From NCBI GenBank assembly GCA_026120185.1, contig JANUWF010002342.1:6743501-6807500 (forward strand): a DNA stretch of 64,000 nt. Direction: 5' to 3'. The notes below the pieces were generated by a model. The model worked only from the letters and a program-made list of their open reading frames with translations, made no database searches and was not told the DNA's origin. A program made the translations under genes and the position numbers. This document shows positions 1 through 11,451 of the stretch, one piece after another. Source of the stretch: Voacanga thouarsii. Lineage: Eukaryota; Streptophyta; Magnoliopsida; Gentianales; Apocynaceae. Numbering within the stretch: position 1 is the stretch's first letter; every line of letters starts with the position of its first letter.

Positions 1-240
1 AGAAAATTAAAATTTAATATTTTAATTTTATCCTTATTTAATAGCACAAGTAGGATATACAGTTGGTCTGGTCCGATCTAGTATGGATCTTACATGGACG
101 TTAGTTCGAGTCGTCAGCTCTCCCAAGGTTCCCTCATCTGAGATCCCTAGGGAAGAGGATCAAAATTGGACTAATATTCATTACTTAAAACTTAAAGGGG
201 TTCTTTCGGTCATTCATTGGAAGGGGACAGTTATTTCGAA

Positions 241-541
<301 letters not shown>

Positions 542-869
542 CAAATAATTCCTGAATTATTTAATCTAATTCAATCTCCAATTTGGACAAATTTTTCATT
601 GACAGAAAAAAAAAAAAAAGAAGAAGGATCTGATTGATAGAACAAGCACAATCCAAAATCAAATAGAAAAAATTACAAAAGAGAAAAAAATAAATAAATA
701 ACCCCAGGAATATATATTAGTCCTACCAAGAAAAGTTATAATGCTAAAAGATTGTGAAATAAGAAGCCTTCGTATCTTAATGCACGTATTGAATTTATTC
801 GGAGCTATTAGAGTGGGATCTACTTTTTGGGGAATATGAGTCGAAGTAACAATAAGAATATTTCTAGTG

Positions 870-1010
870 GAACATCTTTCACAATCCCAAATCAATCAAA
901 GATATCAAGAACAAACCTATGTTGAAAAGAATAATTTTGATTTGCTTGTTCCCGAAAATATTTTATCGCATAGACGTCGTAGAGAGTTGAGAATTCGAAT
1001 TTCATACTAA
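870..1010 (+). pseudogene. ycf1: ycf1 (Tic214) fragment
   Basis: The plus-strand frame reads [35 protein letters not shown] and then a stop. This looks like the conserved late part of the plastid ycf1 protein of the TIC translocon. Upstream sequence from about 620 is probably the same gene but carries frameshifts. The remnant is far too short to function. Assignment is by recognition of the [14 protein letters not shown] segment. Confidence 0.55.
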
Positions 1011-1067
1011 GCTAATTTGACACATGCCAAAGTAATGGAAAACAAAAAGTTTCTTTTACCTATCCAC

Positions 1068-1142
1068 CCAGTTTGTCCCTACATCCTTTATCACTGAGTG
1101 GTCATTTAGGGGCCTTAGCTGGTGATCCGAGCTGTTTCCCTC
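1068..1142 (-). pseudogene. rrn23: Plastid 23S rRNA internal fragment
   Basis: The minus-strand sequence GAGGGAAACAGC followed by CAGCTAAGGCCCCTAAATGA is the conserved domain II part of plastid 23S rRNA. It is more than 600 bp away from the 5'-end fragment at 241-370 and separated from it by psbB and ycf1 pieces. The rRNA was therefore fragmented and shuffled. Confidence 0.7.
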
Positions 1143-1514
1143 AAAATCTCTATTTGCCTCTGCCATTCTATGAGTCTATCCTCAAAAAAAGAAATAAGCA
1201 AAGTTCCGTCATTGAGTGAGAAATGGGAAATTTATAGAAAGTTACAATCCCCACTGCAGAATAGTGCAGCTTCATTTCGGAAGTTATTTCTATTTCTACA
1301 TCTCTTTCTTCCTCACTTTCCACCCTTTCTTCCATTTTTTAGGTTTCTTTCAGTTTCTTAGTAAGAATGGGTGACGGCATTCTGCCTAAATAGTAGACAC
1401 AGGTATTCTATATGGCTTATTACTAACCCTTTTACCATTCATTGGATCGAGGGAAATGGAATTTTTTATTTCACAAATGGGCGTGCTCATATATATGGAT
1501 AGATAGATTGGATT

Positions 1515-1620
1515 GTTAGTGTGGACGATTTAGAAGATATAATTGGAGGACATGTATGGTTGGGTTCCATTTGTATACTTGGTGGAATCTGGCATATCTT
1601 AACTAAGCCCTTCGCGTGGA
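1515..1620 (+). pseudogene. psbC: psbC (CP43) fragment
   Basis: The plus-strand translation gives [20 protein letters not shown] then [13 protein letters not shown]. This is the conserved CP43 segment of photosystem II. About 35 codons of roughly 460-470 survive. Confidence 0.88.
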
Positions 1621-1739
1621 AAATCGAAGCATATTCCTCCGATTCCCTATAAAAGATATTTGATCCATTAAAATAGTTTAGAGAGGGTATTTATGTCGGT
1701 AGTGGCCTTTATCTGGACGTTCGAGGCCAGGGGACCATT

Positions 1740-1868
1740 CCCATTTCGCCATAGTTAGGGCAATCAAACCAAGCCTCATACGAGCTCCCGACGGTTCATT
1801 CATCTGACCATAAACTAGAGCCACTTTTGATTCTGCAATATTTTCTTCATTAATCACTCCAGATTCTA
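1740..1868 (-). pseudogene. atpB: atpB fragment
   Basis: The minus-strand translation gives [20 protein letters not shown] followed by [20 protein letters not shown]. This is the plastid ATP synthase beta subunit just after the P-loop region. Roughly 40 codons remain with several substitutions. Sequence on both sides is unrelated to the normal atpB neighbours. Confidence 0.88.
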
Positions 1869-2177
1869 CTAATAAAATCCATTGGAAAGAATAGAAATCA
1901 ACAAAAGAAAAAGTAGGTGGACCCGACTCATTGAATCATGACTATATCCGCTATTTTGATGGTAAAATTCGATAGGGATGAAATTGATCTCTGGTTCGTT
2001 CCGCCATCCCGACTGGTGAATCATTAAGATTTCTTTTTCACTAAAATCTTTTGCATTCACAACTTCCATCGTTCCCATCGCTAGGATATACGGGACTGGA
2101 ATCAAGAAATGTATGTTAAATGTACCTATAATGGTGTCCAATTATTGGAAACATAATTTTCGAAAAATTGGTTAACC

Positions 2178-2390
2178 GATGGTATTCAGATGGGGTTACT
2201 TTGATGGTTTGTACAAGTCTTTTTATTTCACTAATTACTATTATTCCAGATACATCATGGTATGGGATTATTTGGACTACAAGATCACAACAGGTTCTAG
2301 AACAAGATTTGATAAGCAATAGTCAACAAATTGGAATTCATTTATCAATAGATTTTTTTTTCTTCCATTTGAACTTATTTCAATAATTCT
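2178..2390 (+). pseudogene. ndhG: ndhG fragment
   Basis: The plus strand encodes the C-terminal third of plastid NDH subunit 6: a [20 protein letters not shown] segment, then [16 protein letters not shown] and [12 protein letters not shown] run of nine T shifts the frame just after IHLSIDF, so the last residues are read out of frame. Both ends of the gene are lost. Confidence 0.85.
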
Positions 2391-2514
2391 TTTCAGAGGC
2401 ATGGAGGGAAGCCACTACGAAGAAGTTCCAAAGGTTATGAAGAAAGCTTCTAGTTCATATTGGTCATGGGTTGAGAACAGGAATTGAACTTTATGAGATA
2501 TAATCTCCCGTTGT

Positions 2515-2550
2515 TCCTTAGTAGCTCAGTGGTAGAGTGGTCGGCTGTTA
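2515..2550 (+). pseudogene. trnN: Truncated plastid trnN-GUU
   Basis: The first half of plastid tRNA-Asn is present: acceptor 5' strand, D-arm (AGCTCAGTGGTAGAG) and the anticodon stem up to GTCGGCTGTTA. The sequence then switches to unrelated AT-rich DNA, so the variable and T arms are absent and no tRNA can form. Confidence 0.75.
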
Positions 2551-2929
2551 GTAATATTTTGACCCATTTTCTAGCAAGAATAAAATATTTAGGAGAGAGA
2601 AGTAATTTGAAGTTATATCAAAGTTTTGAAATTTGCGTACTTCTTCATATCAAGAGAGATACTTATCATTAAAATTTAAGAGTAAAATGGAAGAAAATAT
2701 TTAATTAACTAAAAAATTTATTTTTCTTAATCTCCGCGTAATCGATTAAAATGAATAAATAATTTGGGATGGAAAGAGTACATTTCAAGTTCAGATGAGG
2801 AACTGAAGAAAAACAATGTGCATGTGGTTAATCATTGAAACTACACAAATTCATGTACCGCGATTCATTTTGGAAGGGGAGAGACAACTTTACTTTTCTT
2901 AGTGGGAGTAATCATATTTACTTTTATTT

Positions 2930-3550
2930 TTGTTTGGTATAAGTGGAAGGTAAGTAAAAGATAAATACTTGCTTTTGTTTGGTTTTATTGAAAAGTGAAG
3001 ACGGATGAGCAGGTATTTTATTAAATTTACTATTATATTTATACTATTAGAGAAGTAAATTATGTTATTTTTATTTATTTAGTATGATTAGAAGTGAAGT
3101 AAATGGTTATATTATAAAATTGAGGTAAAATTTTATTTATTAGACAAAATATTAATATTTTTTTAAAGAAAATTAATACTATTAGACAAACAAAAAATAT
3201 TTACTTTATTACTGGAAGAGTGGTGAAAAATGATATAGAGTATAACAATGGTAGGAGAAATTAAAAAAAAAGTTAACAAATTGGGAAAAAATAAAAGGAA
3301 GAATTAAAATTTTTAATAAGAAAAAATGTAAAAGTCATAAAAACCTGAGATCATTATTGTTTTTATAATGGAATGATTGGTGCAATCCTTCCAAAATGAG
3401 AGAGGCCAAAAATCTTATGTGCAGGGAAGGAAAGTACCTTTATATTTACTTTCTCACTATATTTATGTTTTACCAAACGAAGTAAATATTTATTTTCCTT
3501 CTAAATTTACTTCTCTTCTTTTCCTTCCACTTATTACCCCAACCAAACAA
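2930..3550. mobile_element. MITE-like element with TGTTTGGT inverted ends
   Basis: The left end reads TTGTTTGGTATAAGTGGAAG and the right end, reverse-complemented, TTGTTTGGTTGGGGTAATAA then GTGGAAGG. Both ends have a second inner TTTGGT about 45-70 bp further in. The interior is AT-rich with no coding capacity. Related ends occur at 32430-32833 and probably 11026-11314. The superfamily is unknown because no clean target duplication can be read. Confidence 0.5.
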
Positions 3551-4047
3551 GGACTTAGATTGAAACCAAGAAGTTTGTCCCTATGGCTGGTTTCATAGCC
3601 CAAAATGGAAAGAAAATAAATATCATATTAGTGTAAGCCGGAAGACAATATAATATGAACTGTGGGCACTCTATTGTCTACAATGAATTTGGACAAGCTA
3701 CAATGTTTATCATATCAAACTCAAGTCCCACATGAAACTCAACCTTCCCCAGATCCTAACTATAAGGAAATAATCAGAACAGAATGATCAAGAACTTGAC
3801 AAAGCAGTCAATTTAACTGAAAAGAAGCATATCAGTGGATTTTGAATAATTGATTATATTCATTGGTGAACATGAATACGGTTGATTAGTCTATATAGAT
3901 CCTTTTTTTTTTTCTCTCCCTTTCTGAATAATTTTTTTGCATCTACCTTAACATGAATCTTTATCAGATTAGGATTTCATCATTTAATATGTTCAATTCT
4001 TACCTTATTCTGAAAATACCATATGCGACCTTCTTGTCATTTTTTTT

Positions 4048-4068
4048 GGGGGTGGGGGGGGGGGGGGT
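4048..4068. repeat. Poly-G run
   Basis: A nearly pure G tract of about 20 bases interrupted by one T. Similar tracts lie at about 18898-18911 (KUP intron 5) and 31469-31480 (kinase intron 7). Lengths of such runs are often unreliable in assemblies. Confidence 0.9.
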
Positions 4069-5382
4069 TGTTCCTAATCAATAATATTTAAATGGATAAG
4101 TTTCAAACATTTTAGGTAACCTTCTTGTCGTTTTATAGAACATAAACCAGACACCTACTCTACATTGGCGACATAATTTCTTTACGAAAGGTTTTTAATT
4201 AAATAATTTTGTGTCTGATTAATTTATCCATGCTAAATTATTTTTAGGTAGAAGGGTGTAGGCCTTCTTCGTTGAAGACACTTTTGTTGGTGGGTACCTG
4301 TGATTGGGGAATAAAATATCAATTAGCCATTGATAGGGTTGGATTGAATATAACAGTACAATATTTCATTGGTCCATCAACAATAAACCCCAGTAGGTGC
4401 ACTTATATTATTCCATTGCCTTATGCGCACTTTATTAATAAACGTTTTTTTTTTAAAGGTGAAAAGAACAATTACAAAGAGATGAGGGGTCGCCCCTAAA
4501 GTTTTGGAAATTACAGTAAAGCCCATATGAATTCATGAATCATGAGGTGGTACATCTTGAACTGACTGGCAACATAAATTGGGATACAGTCTGTGTTTTG
4601 CCATTCGTGGCAAATAATATGCTTTATTTAGTATAATGTCTAAATAGGAGAGGTATACTTTGTAGCATACAATAATGGATATTTAAGTGCCTAACAACAA
4701 CAGAGGAATATAACTTGTGCGAACATTAATTGTTGACACATTGGAAATTCCTTTCTTTTGCATATCATTGTTTTATAAGGTGAGAATTTAAATTGAAATC
4801 ATAATTGATAATTTAGTATTTAAGTTACTTTTTTATTATTAAAAATGATATTTATTACGTATGGTATAACAATGAAAATTAAAAATGAAATAGGATTTTG
4901 TGTATTAAAGACATGTCCCATTAACTTTTTTAATCGTAAAAACATGTGAACAAATCTTACAAAAGACCTAACTAATGATTATCAATATTTTCCCCTTCTT
5001 CTTGTATTACTTTTTGTACAATTACAAATTATTAGTTAATCGTTAAATGTACAATAATGCAACGATAGTGTAATTAAGTTTAATTTTACTCTTTAAGATA
5101 TTAGTATCTATTTTAAAGTCTCTTTCTTTAAATTCATACTTTTCCTAAGTAATCGTTACTTTTAGAGAATTTTTATATATTAAAAAAAACTCTGACATTT
5201 ATAAAGTTAAAAAAAAAAGATAATTATTCTTATTAAAAATTATAGTATTTGGTTTGAAAATTAAAATCAATTAATATTATAATTTGATAGAGTAATAAAT
5301 GATAAAAATATAATTAAGAAAAATAATAAATATTTATTGATTTCAATAAATAATAAATAATTATACATAAGAAAAGTCTTTA

Positions 5383-5733
5383 TGTTATAAATATCTTAAA
5401 ATTATTGAAAACTCCATTAATTAGTGGAAGTTCCACTAATTATGGATTTATATGAATTATTAGAGAAGATTTTTATGGATGTCCACCATTTAGTGGAGAC
5501 ACCACTAATTAAGATTAGTGGAAGATGATGTATGACATGATGTATTCCACTAATTAGAGCTCTATAAATAGAGCTCTTCTCTAAACTTGTAATACACCAT
5601 TCTTTTGTGAAAAAAAGATTAGAAAAAATTGTAAGAGAAAAGAAAGAGAGAAATTCTTGTGCAAAGAATAGTTAGAGTTTTATTAGTGTGTAGTGTGTAG
5701 ATTTTATTCTAACACTACCTACATTTTATAACA
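5383..5733 (+). repeat. copia-1 5' LTR
   Basis: Begins TGTTAT and ends TTATAACA. A TATAAATA box (5563-5570) is framed by the inverted pair AGAGCTC/GAGCTCT, so the TATA box sits in a potential hairpin loop. Several ATTAGTGGA/TCCACTAAT inverted pairs precede it. Confidence 0.9.
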
Positions 5734-5797
5734 CATTATCAGCACGAGTCTCTGTCGTTATTAAAGCCAGAAGACAGGTATGCATTTATTAATCTCT

Positions 5798-6375
5798 ATG
5801 GTTACCCTTGCTAAAATCAAATTTGTAACCCTTGATATTTTTGAAAAAAAAAAATTATATGTCATGGGTTCTCAATACAGAAATACATCTAAATGCTGAA
5901 AAGAAAGATTTGATCACCTGAAGATGGTCGTATTACCAACTGCACGGTATGAATGATTGCACCTGAAGTTGCAAGATTTTAAAACCGTGAATTTCGCGAT
6001 GTATAAAATTACATCTCAGTTAAAATTATGCGGAAAAAAAGTTACTGATGAAGATATCTTGGAGAAGACATTCTCCACTTTTCATACATCGAATATTGTC
6101 TTGCAGTAACAATATCGAAAAAAAGGGTATTCAAAGTTGACAGATTTAACATGAGTTATTATTAAGAAATCATGAAGTCAGATGAATTGGCTCAACAGCA
6201 CTCCCAGAAGTGAATGCTGTTAACTCCAACAGAAGCCATCGTTATAATCGTTATAATTGTAGTTGTGACAGTGACCGTGGTTATGGTTATGGACACACTC
6301 GATATTTCCGTTATCACAGAGAAATACTGACCACATGAAGTGGAACAGAAAATATAATAAAGGAAAAAGATATGT
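5798..6375 (+). pseudogene. copia-1 gag remnant
   Basis: Starts with an ATG giving MVTLAKIKFVTLDIF, matching the gag start of copia-2 (MANIAKLEFVALDIS). The middle part matches the copia-2 gag segment that reads KERFDHLKMVVLPTARYEWL, but with an internal deletion and several stops. Homology to copia-2 stops at about 6375, within the basic region before the CCHC knuckle. Confidence 0.75.
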
Positions 6376-6502
6376 CCAGTAATAAAAAGATATTTTCAGT
6401 AATAATACGTATCAAATTGTTGAGATATTACATTCGGATGTCAATATACTACATTACTACTAACAGTTCAGAAAAAAAAATCATAAGTCACTTTTATGTC
6501 CT

Positions 6503-7874
6503 TCATTCATCCCATTGGTGTTCACGTGAACTTGAGGATGTATGCTTGTAATTACTCTTTTTCAATAGAACTGATAAATCTCGGGTGAATGTTTGTAGTT
6601 GTTCTGTTTCCATGTTTACATTAGAGGAAGACAAACAATTAGCAATTATGGACTTCAGCTCCTCTTCTTCGACATCCTCCTCCTTTTCCTTCCCATTTGA
6701 GTCAGCATCTAGATTAGCAGCAGAATTAGCCGTGAAGTTACTGCGCAATGAATCTTGGGATTTTCCCATCCCCTTAAGTTTCTTATTATATTTGGCCTTG
6801 AAGCATACTTGTCTCAATTTCTGTGCTTGGTCCTCCAACTGCGTATCAGGACTTTCTTCCACCAACTTCTTTTCACATTCCAATATCTCAATGGCTTCTT
6901 TCAACTTCTTCTCAGCCATATGTCCTCCTTCTTCTTCATTTTGCATCACCTGTAAATATCGGTGGAGATATATTTATTCCGGTCATTATTTACTTTCATA
7001 ACTTACAAATTTGTGACGTAAGTTTATAAGTGTGTATGAGAGAGAACCTGAACATTCTTGATTATGGTCTCCAAGCTCACCAACTTTCTATGAGGCCATC
7101 GACGAATTCCCAACTCCCTACATCTGTTCTTGAGATGGATTAAGCCAATATTCAATTATTTGGCCGCGCTTTTGATTGAAAGGTAAAAGTACTGCAAAAT
7201 GGTTTCTCTTGATAGTGTCTTGGCGCTATTACCCTTCTCCTTTTTCTGCCTCCTAATCATCTTATTCTCTCTAGGAATTTTATCTGTAATAATATCTTGA
7301 CTTTCGAGATTAAATGCAAGATGCATGTCATGATTACTCACTCCGAATTCGTTGCCAAGACCACTCATTATTTTTCCTAAAAAAGAAAATAATATCAGTA
7401 AAGATAATACCATTCAAAATCCATGTTTGAATATATGATAATCTGGAATCATATTCTAACTTTGTTCAAAATGTATTAGAGAGTAGAAAGGATCATGCAC
7501 AAGCATATCCTCATTCAGAGGAATAACATCAAGAGGAACAACATCAAAAGCAGTCTCTTGCATGGGCAGATCAAATTAGTCCAAAGCAGTATGTTCACTG
7601 ATTTACATAAAAAACAAACCAAAAGAGAGTTTAATTTTATTATCAAGCACACTAAAAAAAAAAAAAAATGGAAGCTCTCAAAGGTATCTCACATGAAATT
7701 AGGAGGAAGCGGTTGGCTTGGAAAGGAAAACATATCAGGAGGAAGCGGTTGGCTTGGAAAGGAAAACATATCAGGAGGAAGCGGTTGGCTTAGAAAGGAA
7801 AATATATCAAAATCTGCTACGTTAGAAACCAAGTCAAAATTTGACCATGTCTCAAATGAATTATAAGTCTCCAT
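6503..7874 (-). pseudogene. RKD-type RWP-RK transcription factor gene inside copia-1 (two premature stops)
   Basis: Four exons assemble on the minus strand: 7874-7693, 7597-7461, 7376-7048 and 6949-6503. All three introns have GT-AG ends and the phases agree (2, 1, 0), giving 364 codons. Exon 1 starts METYNSFETW and contains the segment MFSFPSQPLPPD in tandem. Exon 2 has an acidic segment with DPFYSL. Exon 3 carries the RWP-RK DNA-binding domain (LSRETILQYFY, then NRCRELGIRRWPHRK). Exon 4 has the RKD coiled coil (EILECEKKLVEESPDTQLED). Two in-frame TAA codons (7576-7578 and 7156-7158, the latter inside the RWP-RK domain) break the frame. Both could be CAA-to-TAA changes. RKD proteins regulate egg-cell and early embryo programmes. 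The gene is antisense to the host retrotransposon. Possible alternative: an expressed or annotation-masked allele in other genotypes. Confidence 0.88.
7697..7805 (-). repeat. 36-bp tandem repeat in RKD exon 1
   Basis: Three consecutive copies of a 36-bp unit, each encoding a 12-residue segment of the type MFSFPSQPLPPD. The first copy begins IFSFLSQ and the last ends PPNFM. Because the unit is a multiple of three, copy changes keep the frame. The copies are almost identical, so the expansion is recent or homogenised. Confidence 0.85.
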
Positions 7875-7935
7875 ATCTGCTTTGTGATTTTTGCTTTTTA
7901 TATTTACTAATAACTGATGACTGAGATATTTATCG

Positions 7936-7952
7936 ATACATACATACATACA

Positions 7953-8003
<51 letters not shown>

Positions 8004-8009
8004 GTATGA
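7936..8009. repeat. TA/TATG microsatellite
   Basis: ACAT repeats, then about 18 TA units, then TATG repeats form a near-perfect palindrome upstream of the RKD start. Together with 8010-8251 (purine-rich, then pyrimidine-rich, no gene seen) it would be the 5' flank of the RKD gene carried into copia-1. Confidence 0.85.
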
Positions 8010-8251
8010 GGAAGCAGAAGAGGTACATGATAGGTGGAAGGACGGAGGAGAATAAAAGACAAGGAGGAAGGGGAAAAGATGGTACCGGGAAGAGTGAAAA
8101 AAAAATTAAAAAAAAACAAAAAAGGGATATTTATAATAGATTTCTCAGCATTTTCTATTTGTCATTATTTTTTTTACATTTCTTTTCTTATTCTCTTGTG
8201 TAATCATTATTCTCTTGTTATCATTTTCTTATATTTCTTTTTCTTTTTCTT

Positions 8252-10190
8252 ATCATTATTCCTTAAATTAGGGGGAGAACAGAAACAGTACAAGAAAGAT
8301 CTTGATTGGATAACATCATTAAATTATCTTGATCCGCATACAAGCGCATATAAACTTGAAGTTCAAAAGATAATTCCTTTGTAAAGCATTGCAAATCAAA
8401 TGCCAGGCACTTTTGTTGACTACAAAAGAGTAACAAAATCGCATATGCCAACTATAAATGCTCCTATACTAATTGAAGTTCTAGCAGAACAAAAGAGCTG
8501 TTGGGCTAAAAGTATGTCAGAAGCATGGTCGACCTCTTAATTCTAAAGATAAAAATCCTCGAAAGAAGAGAGGATTAATGATCCATATGATCATATTAAA
8601 GTAAAGAATGATAAAGACCAAGAGAAAATTGATGACAAAGAACCAGACGTTGATGAAAGTAACATTAAAATTTCTATGAATTATACCACTTCCGGTAAAA
8701 GTTGGAATCGGATAGAAACAATTATTGATAATATATTTGCATATAATATCGCTTGATGTTATACAGGATAATGATGATCCTGAACCAATATCAATTGATG
8801 AATGTCAACATAGAAAAGATTGGCTGCAATAGAAAGATGCGATTCAATCCGAGTTAAATGCACTGACACAACGTGAAGTCTTCGAACCTGCAGTCCGAAC
8901 ACCAGAAGGTGTAAAACCTATTGGCTACTAATGGATATTTGTGCGAAAGTGCAATGAAAATAATGAATCGTACGATATAAAGCACGGTTACTAACTCAAG
9001 GTTTTTCACAAAGACCAGGTATTGATTATAATGAAACTTATTTTCCTATTGTTGATACTATTACACTCCGATATCTTATTAGTTTGGCAGTAAATGAAAA
9101 GATAGATATGCACCTATTAGATGTTGTCACTGTTTACTTGTATGAAAATTTAGAAAATAATGTTTACATGAAAATCCCTGAAGGATTTTATATGTCTGCA
9201 GTATATAAACACTATCATCGTGAAAATTACTCTATCAAATTGCAGAAATCATTATATGGCCTGAAGCCATCTGGGTGCATGTGGTTCAATCATTTTAGTG
9301 AATAGTGATTGAAAGCGGGATTTAAAAATGACCAGGTATGTCCATGTGTTTTTATTAAGAAATCTGATTCTAAATTTGTGATATTAGCTATATATGTTGA
9401 TGATATTAATCTTATTGGAACTCCTGAAGAGCTCCAAGAAACAATTGATTATTTGACATCAAGGATGGTCGTAAAATTACACTTTATCTTGGTTTAAAAA
9501 TTGAACATTTGGCAAGTAGAACATTTATTCAACATATACAGCAAAAGTTCTAAAAAGATTTGGCATGAACAAAGCACATCTATTGAGTATTCCAATGATC
9601 GTCTGGTCATTAGATGTGAATAAAGACTTTTTCCAACCTCAAGAAGAGGATGAAGAACTTCTTGATCCTGAAGTACCATATCTTAGTGCAATTGGTGCAT
9701 TGATGTATCTTACTAACAAAACACGACCTGATATTACCTCTACTGTCAATTTATTAGTAAGATTTAGTTCTTCACCAACACGACGACATTGGAATGGAAT
9801 TAAACAAGTTCTCCGATATCTCCAAACAGCTACTTCTTCAAATTATACTGAAATTACAGCCATTCATAAAGCAAGTAGAGAATGATTCATAATATCCAAG
9901 AAAGTTGCGGATTATCATATATCAGAGATATTCCAACTCCTCTTTATGAAGATAATGCAACTTACATAGCGCAATTATGAGGAGGATATATTAAAGGAGA
10001 TTGGACACAACATAGGTCACCAAACTCCAAAAGAAAGGTGAAATTGATGTGCTACAAATTCGGTCATGTGACAACCTCGCAGATTTTTTCACAAAGACTT
10101 TACCGACTGCAACATTTGAGAGTTGAGATATAAAATCGGTATGCGTCGGTTTAAAAATTTAAAGGAATCATCTCATCAGGGGGAATAATA
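8252..10190 (+). pseudogene. copia-1 RT/RNase H remnant
   Basis: Homology to copia-2 resumes at TCATTATTCC and continues through reverse transcriptase, including the catalytic AIYVDDINLIG segment at about 9385-9420, into RNase H. The frame is broken many times. Relative to copia-2, about 170 bp of RNase H is deleted at about 9827. No functional polyprotein is possible. Confidence 0.85.
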
Positions 10191-10299
10191 AACAGACATA
10201 TAGAATAGTGTACTTTTTTTTCCTTCATTAGATTTTTTCCCACTGGGTTTTATCTAGTAAGGTTTTAACGAGACATATTCTTTATATAATGGATGGACA

Positions 10300-10311
10300 T
10301 ACAAGGGGGAG
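10300..10311 (+). other. copia-1 polypurine tract
   Basis: ACAAGGGGGAG lies immediately upstream of the 3' LTR. This is the expected position for the plus-strand primer. Confidence 0.75.
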
Positions 10312-10663
10312 TGTTATGAATATCTTAAAATTATTGGAAGCTCCATTAATTAGTGGAGGCTCCACTAATTATGGATTTACGTGAATTATTAGAGAAGATT
10401 TTTATGGATTTTCACCATTTAGTGGAGACACTATTAATTAAGATTAGTGGAAAATGATGTATGCCATGATGTATTCCACTAATTAAAACTTTATAAATAG
10501 AGCTATTCTCTAAACTTGTAATACACCATTCTTTTGTGAAAGAAATATTAGAGAAAATTGTGAAAGAAAAGAAAGAGAGAAATTTTTTGTGCAAAGAATA
10601 GTTAGAGTTTTATTAGTATGTAGTGTGTAGATTTTATTTTAACACTATTCAAATTTTATAACA
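10312..10663 (+). repeat. copia-1 3' LTR
   Basis: Begins TGTTATGAA and ends TTATAACA, followed by the CTTTA duplication. It matches the 5' LTR along its whole length but with many substitutions, mostly transitions. Its TATA-box region has lost one arm of the GAGCTC inverted pair. Confidence 0.9.
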
Positions 10664-11025
10664 CTTTAAAGATAATAGTTATCTTCTATGATATGCGACA
10701 AATTAAATGCACGTCCATGTCTCTTCCTTTGAATTTATAAAAAAAAAAGGCAATCATATGTGACAATTATTGTTCCTTTTTTAAAAAATAATACTAATAA
10801 TATTGGGATGGCTCTCCCTTTGTTGAATTTATAAAAAAAGAGGTGATCCTAAATACCAATTATTGTATTTTCTTTTTATGTATACATTAAGGATGAAGAT
10901 GCCAATCAAGCATAACATTCATTTCGTTGATAAAAAAATGTTTTTAATTACGTAAGTTACCCCCTTGTCATAATAATTGTCTCGTTTCTGACAAAAAGTT
11001 ACTATTAAACTTTGGACTAATAGTA

Positions 11026-11314
11026 TGTTTGATTGATTCGGGATAAAAATGAAAAAAATGGAGGAGGTATAAATATAAATGTAAATGGATAATTTATATT
11101 GTTTGGTTAAGAAAGAAAGATGGAAGAGAAGTAGATTAGAAGGGAGAAAATTTTCTTTCTAATTCAGTAAAATAACTTGTCTAAATTTAGACAAATCATT
11201 TCACTCTAATTAAATAAAATTGAAATAAATTATATTTACTCCCCTTAATGGATATAAAAATTTTTCTTTCTGTTCTCTTTCCTTATCTTTCTTCTTTTAT
11301 GAGCTAAACATAGT
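11026..11314. mobile_element. Short MITE-like element
   Basis: The left end TAGTATGTTTGATTGATTC and the reverse complement of the right end TACTATGTTTAGCTC are similar inverted ends. Polypurine and polypyrimidine stretches mirror each other inside, as in the elements at 2930 and 32430. No coding capacity. Confidence 0.35.
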
Positions 11315-11451
11315 ATAAGTAGTATTATATTTAAAAAAAAATAATGGAGAATAATATATAGAACCCAACTAATTTTATCGTGGCTTAAAAAAAAAAATAA
11401 ATCAACTTAGGGGTGAACTAATTACAAAATATTAACAATGTATATGTAAAA

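Larger units (their letters stand above)
2551..5382. other. AT-rich intergenic DNA
   Basis: No gene is supported here. The stretch is AT-rich with short open frames only. It contains one MITE-like element (2930-3550) and a poly-G run (4048-4068). Slightly more GC-balanced DNA at about 4250-4500 has no recognisable protein. It ends at the CTTTA target site of copia-1. Confidence 0.6.
5383..10663 (+). mobile_element. Ty1/copia LTR retrotransposon copia-1, old, carrying a captured host gene
   Basis: The element has LTRs at 5383-5733 and 10312-10663 and is flanked by the 5-bp duplication CTTTA (5378-5382 and 10664-10668). Gag remnants (5798-6375) and RT/RNase H remnants (8252-10190) are collinear with copia-2 at 24097-29703. 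The nucleocapsid, protease and integrase part (about 1.7 kb in copia-2) is missing. In its place is about 1.88 kb of unrelated DNA with an antisense RKD gene. The two LTRs differ at roughly 25-30 of about 350 positions by eye, and the copia frames are full of stops, so insertion is old. Confidence 0.9.

Noticed and set aside
6585..7029. Overlapping plus-strand open frames opposite the RKD gene
   Set aside because: They mirror the minus-strand exon (Ser/Phe-rich shadow translations) and have no family features.
7697..7805. Short regular repeats as a CRISPR-like array
   Set aside because: Units are contiguous without spacers, code in frame for a peptide, and the organism is a plant.
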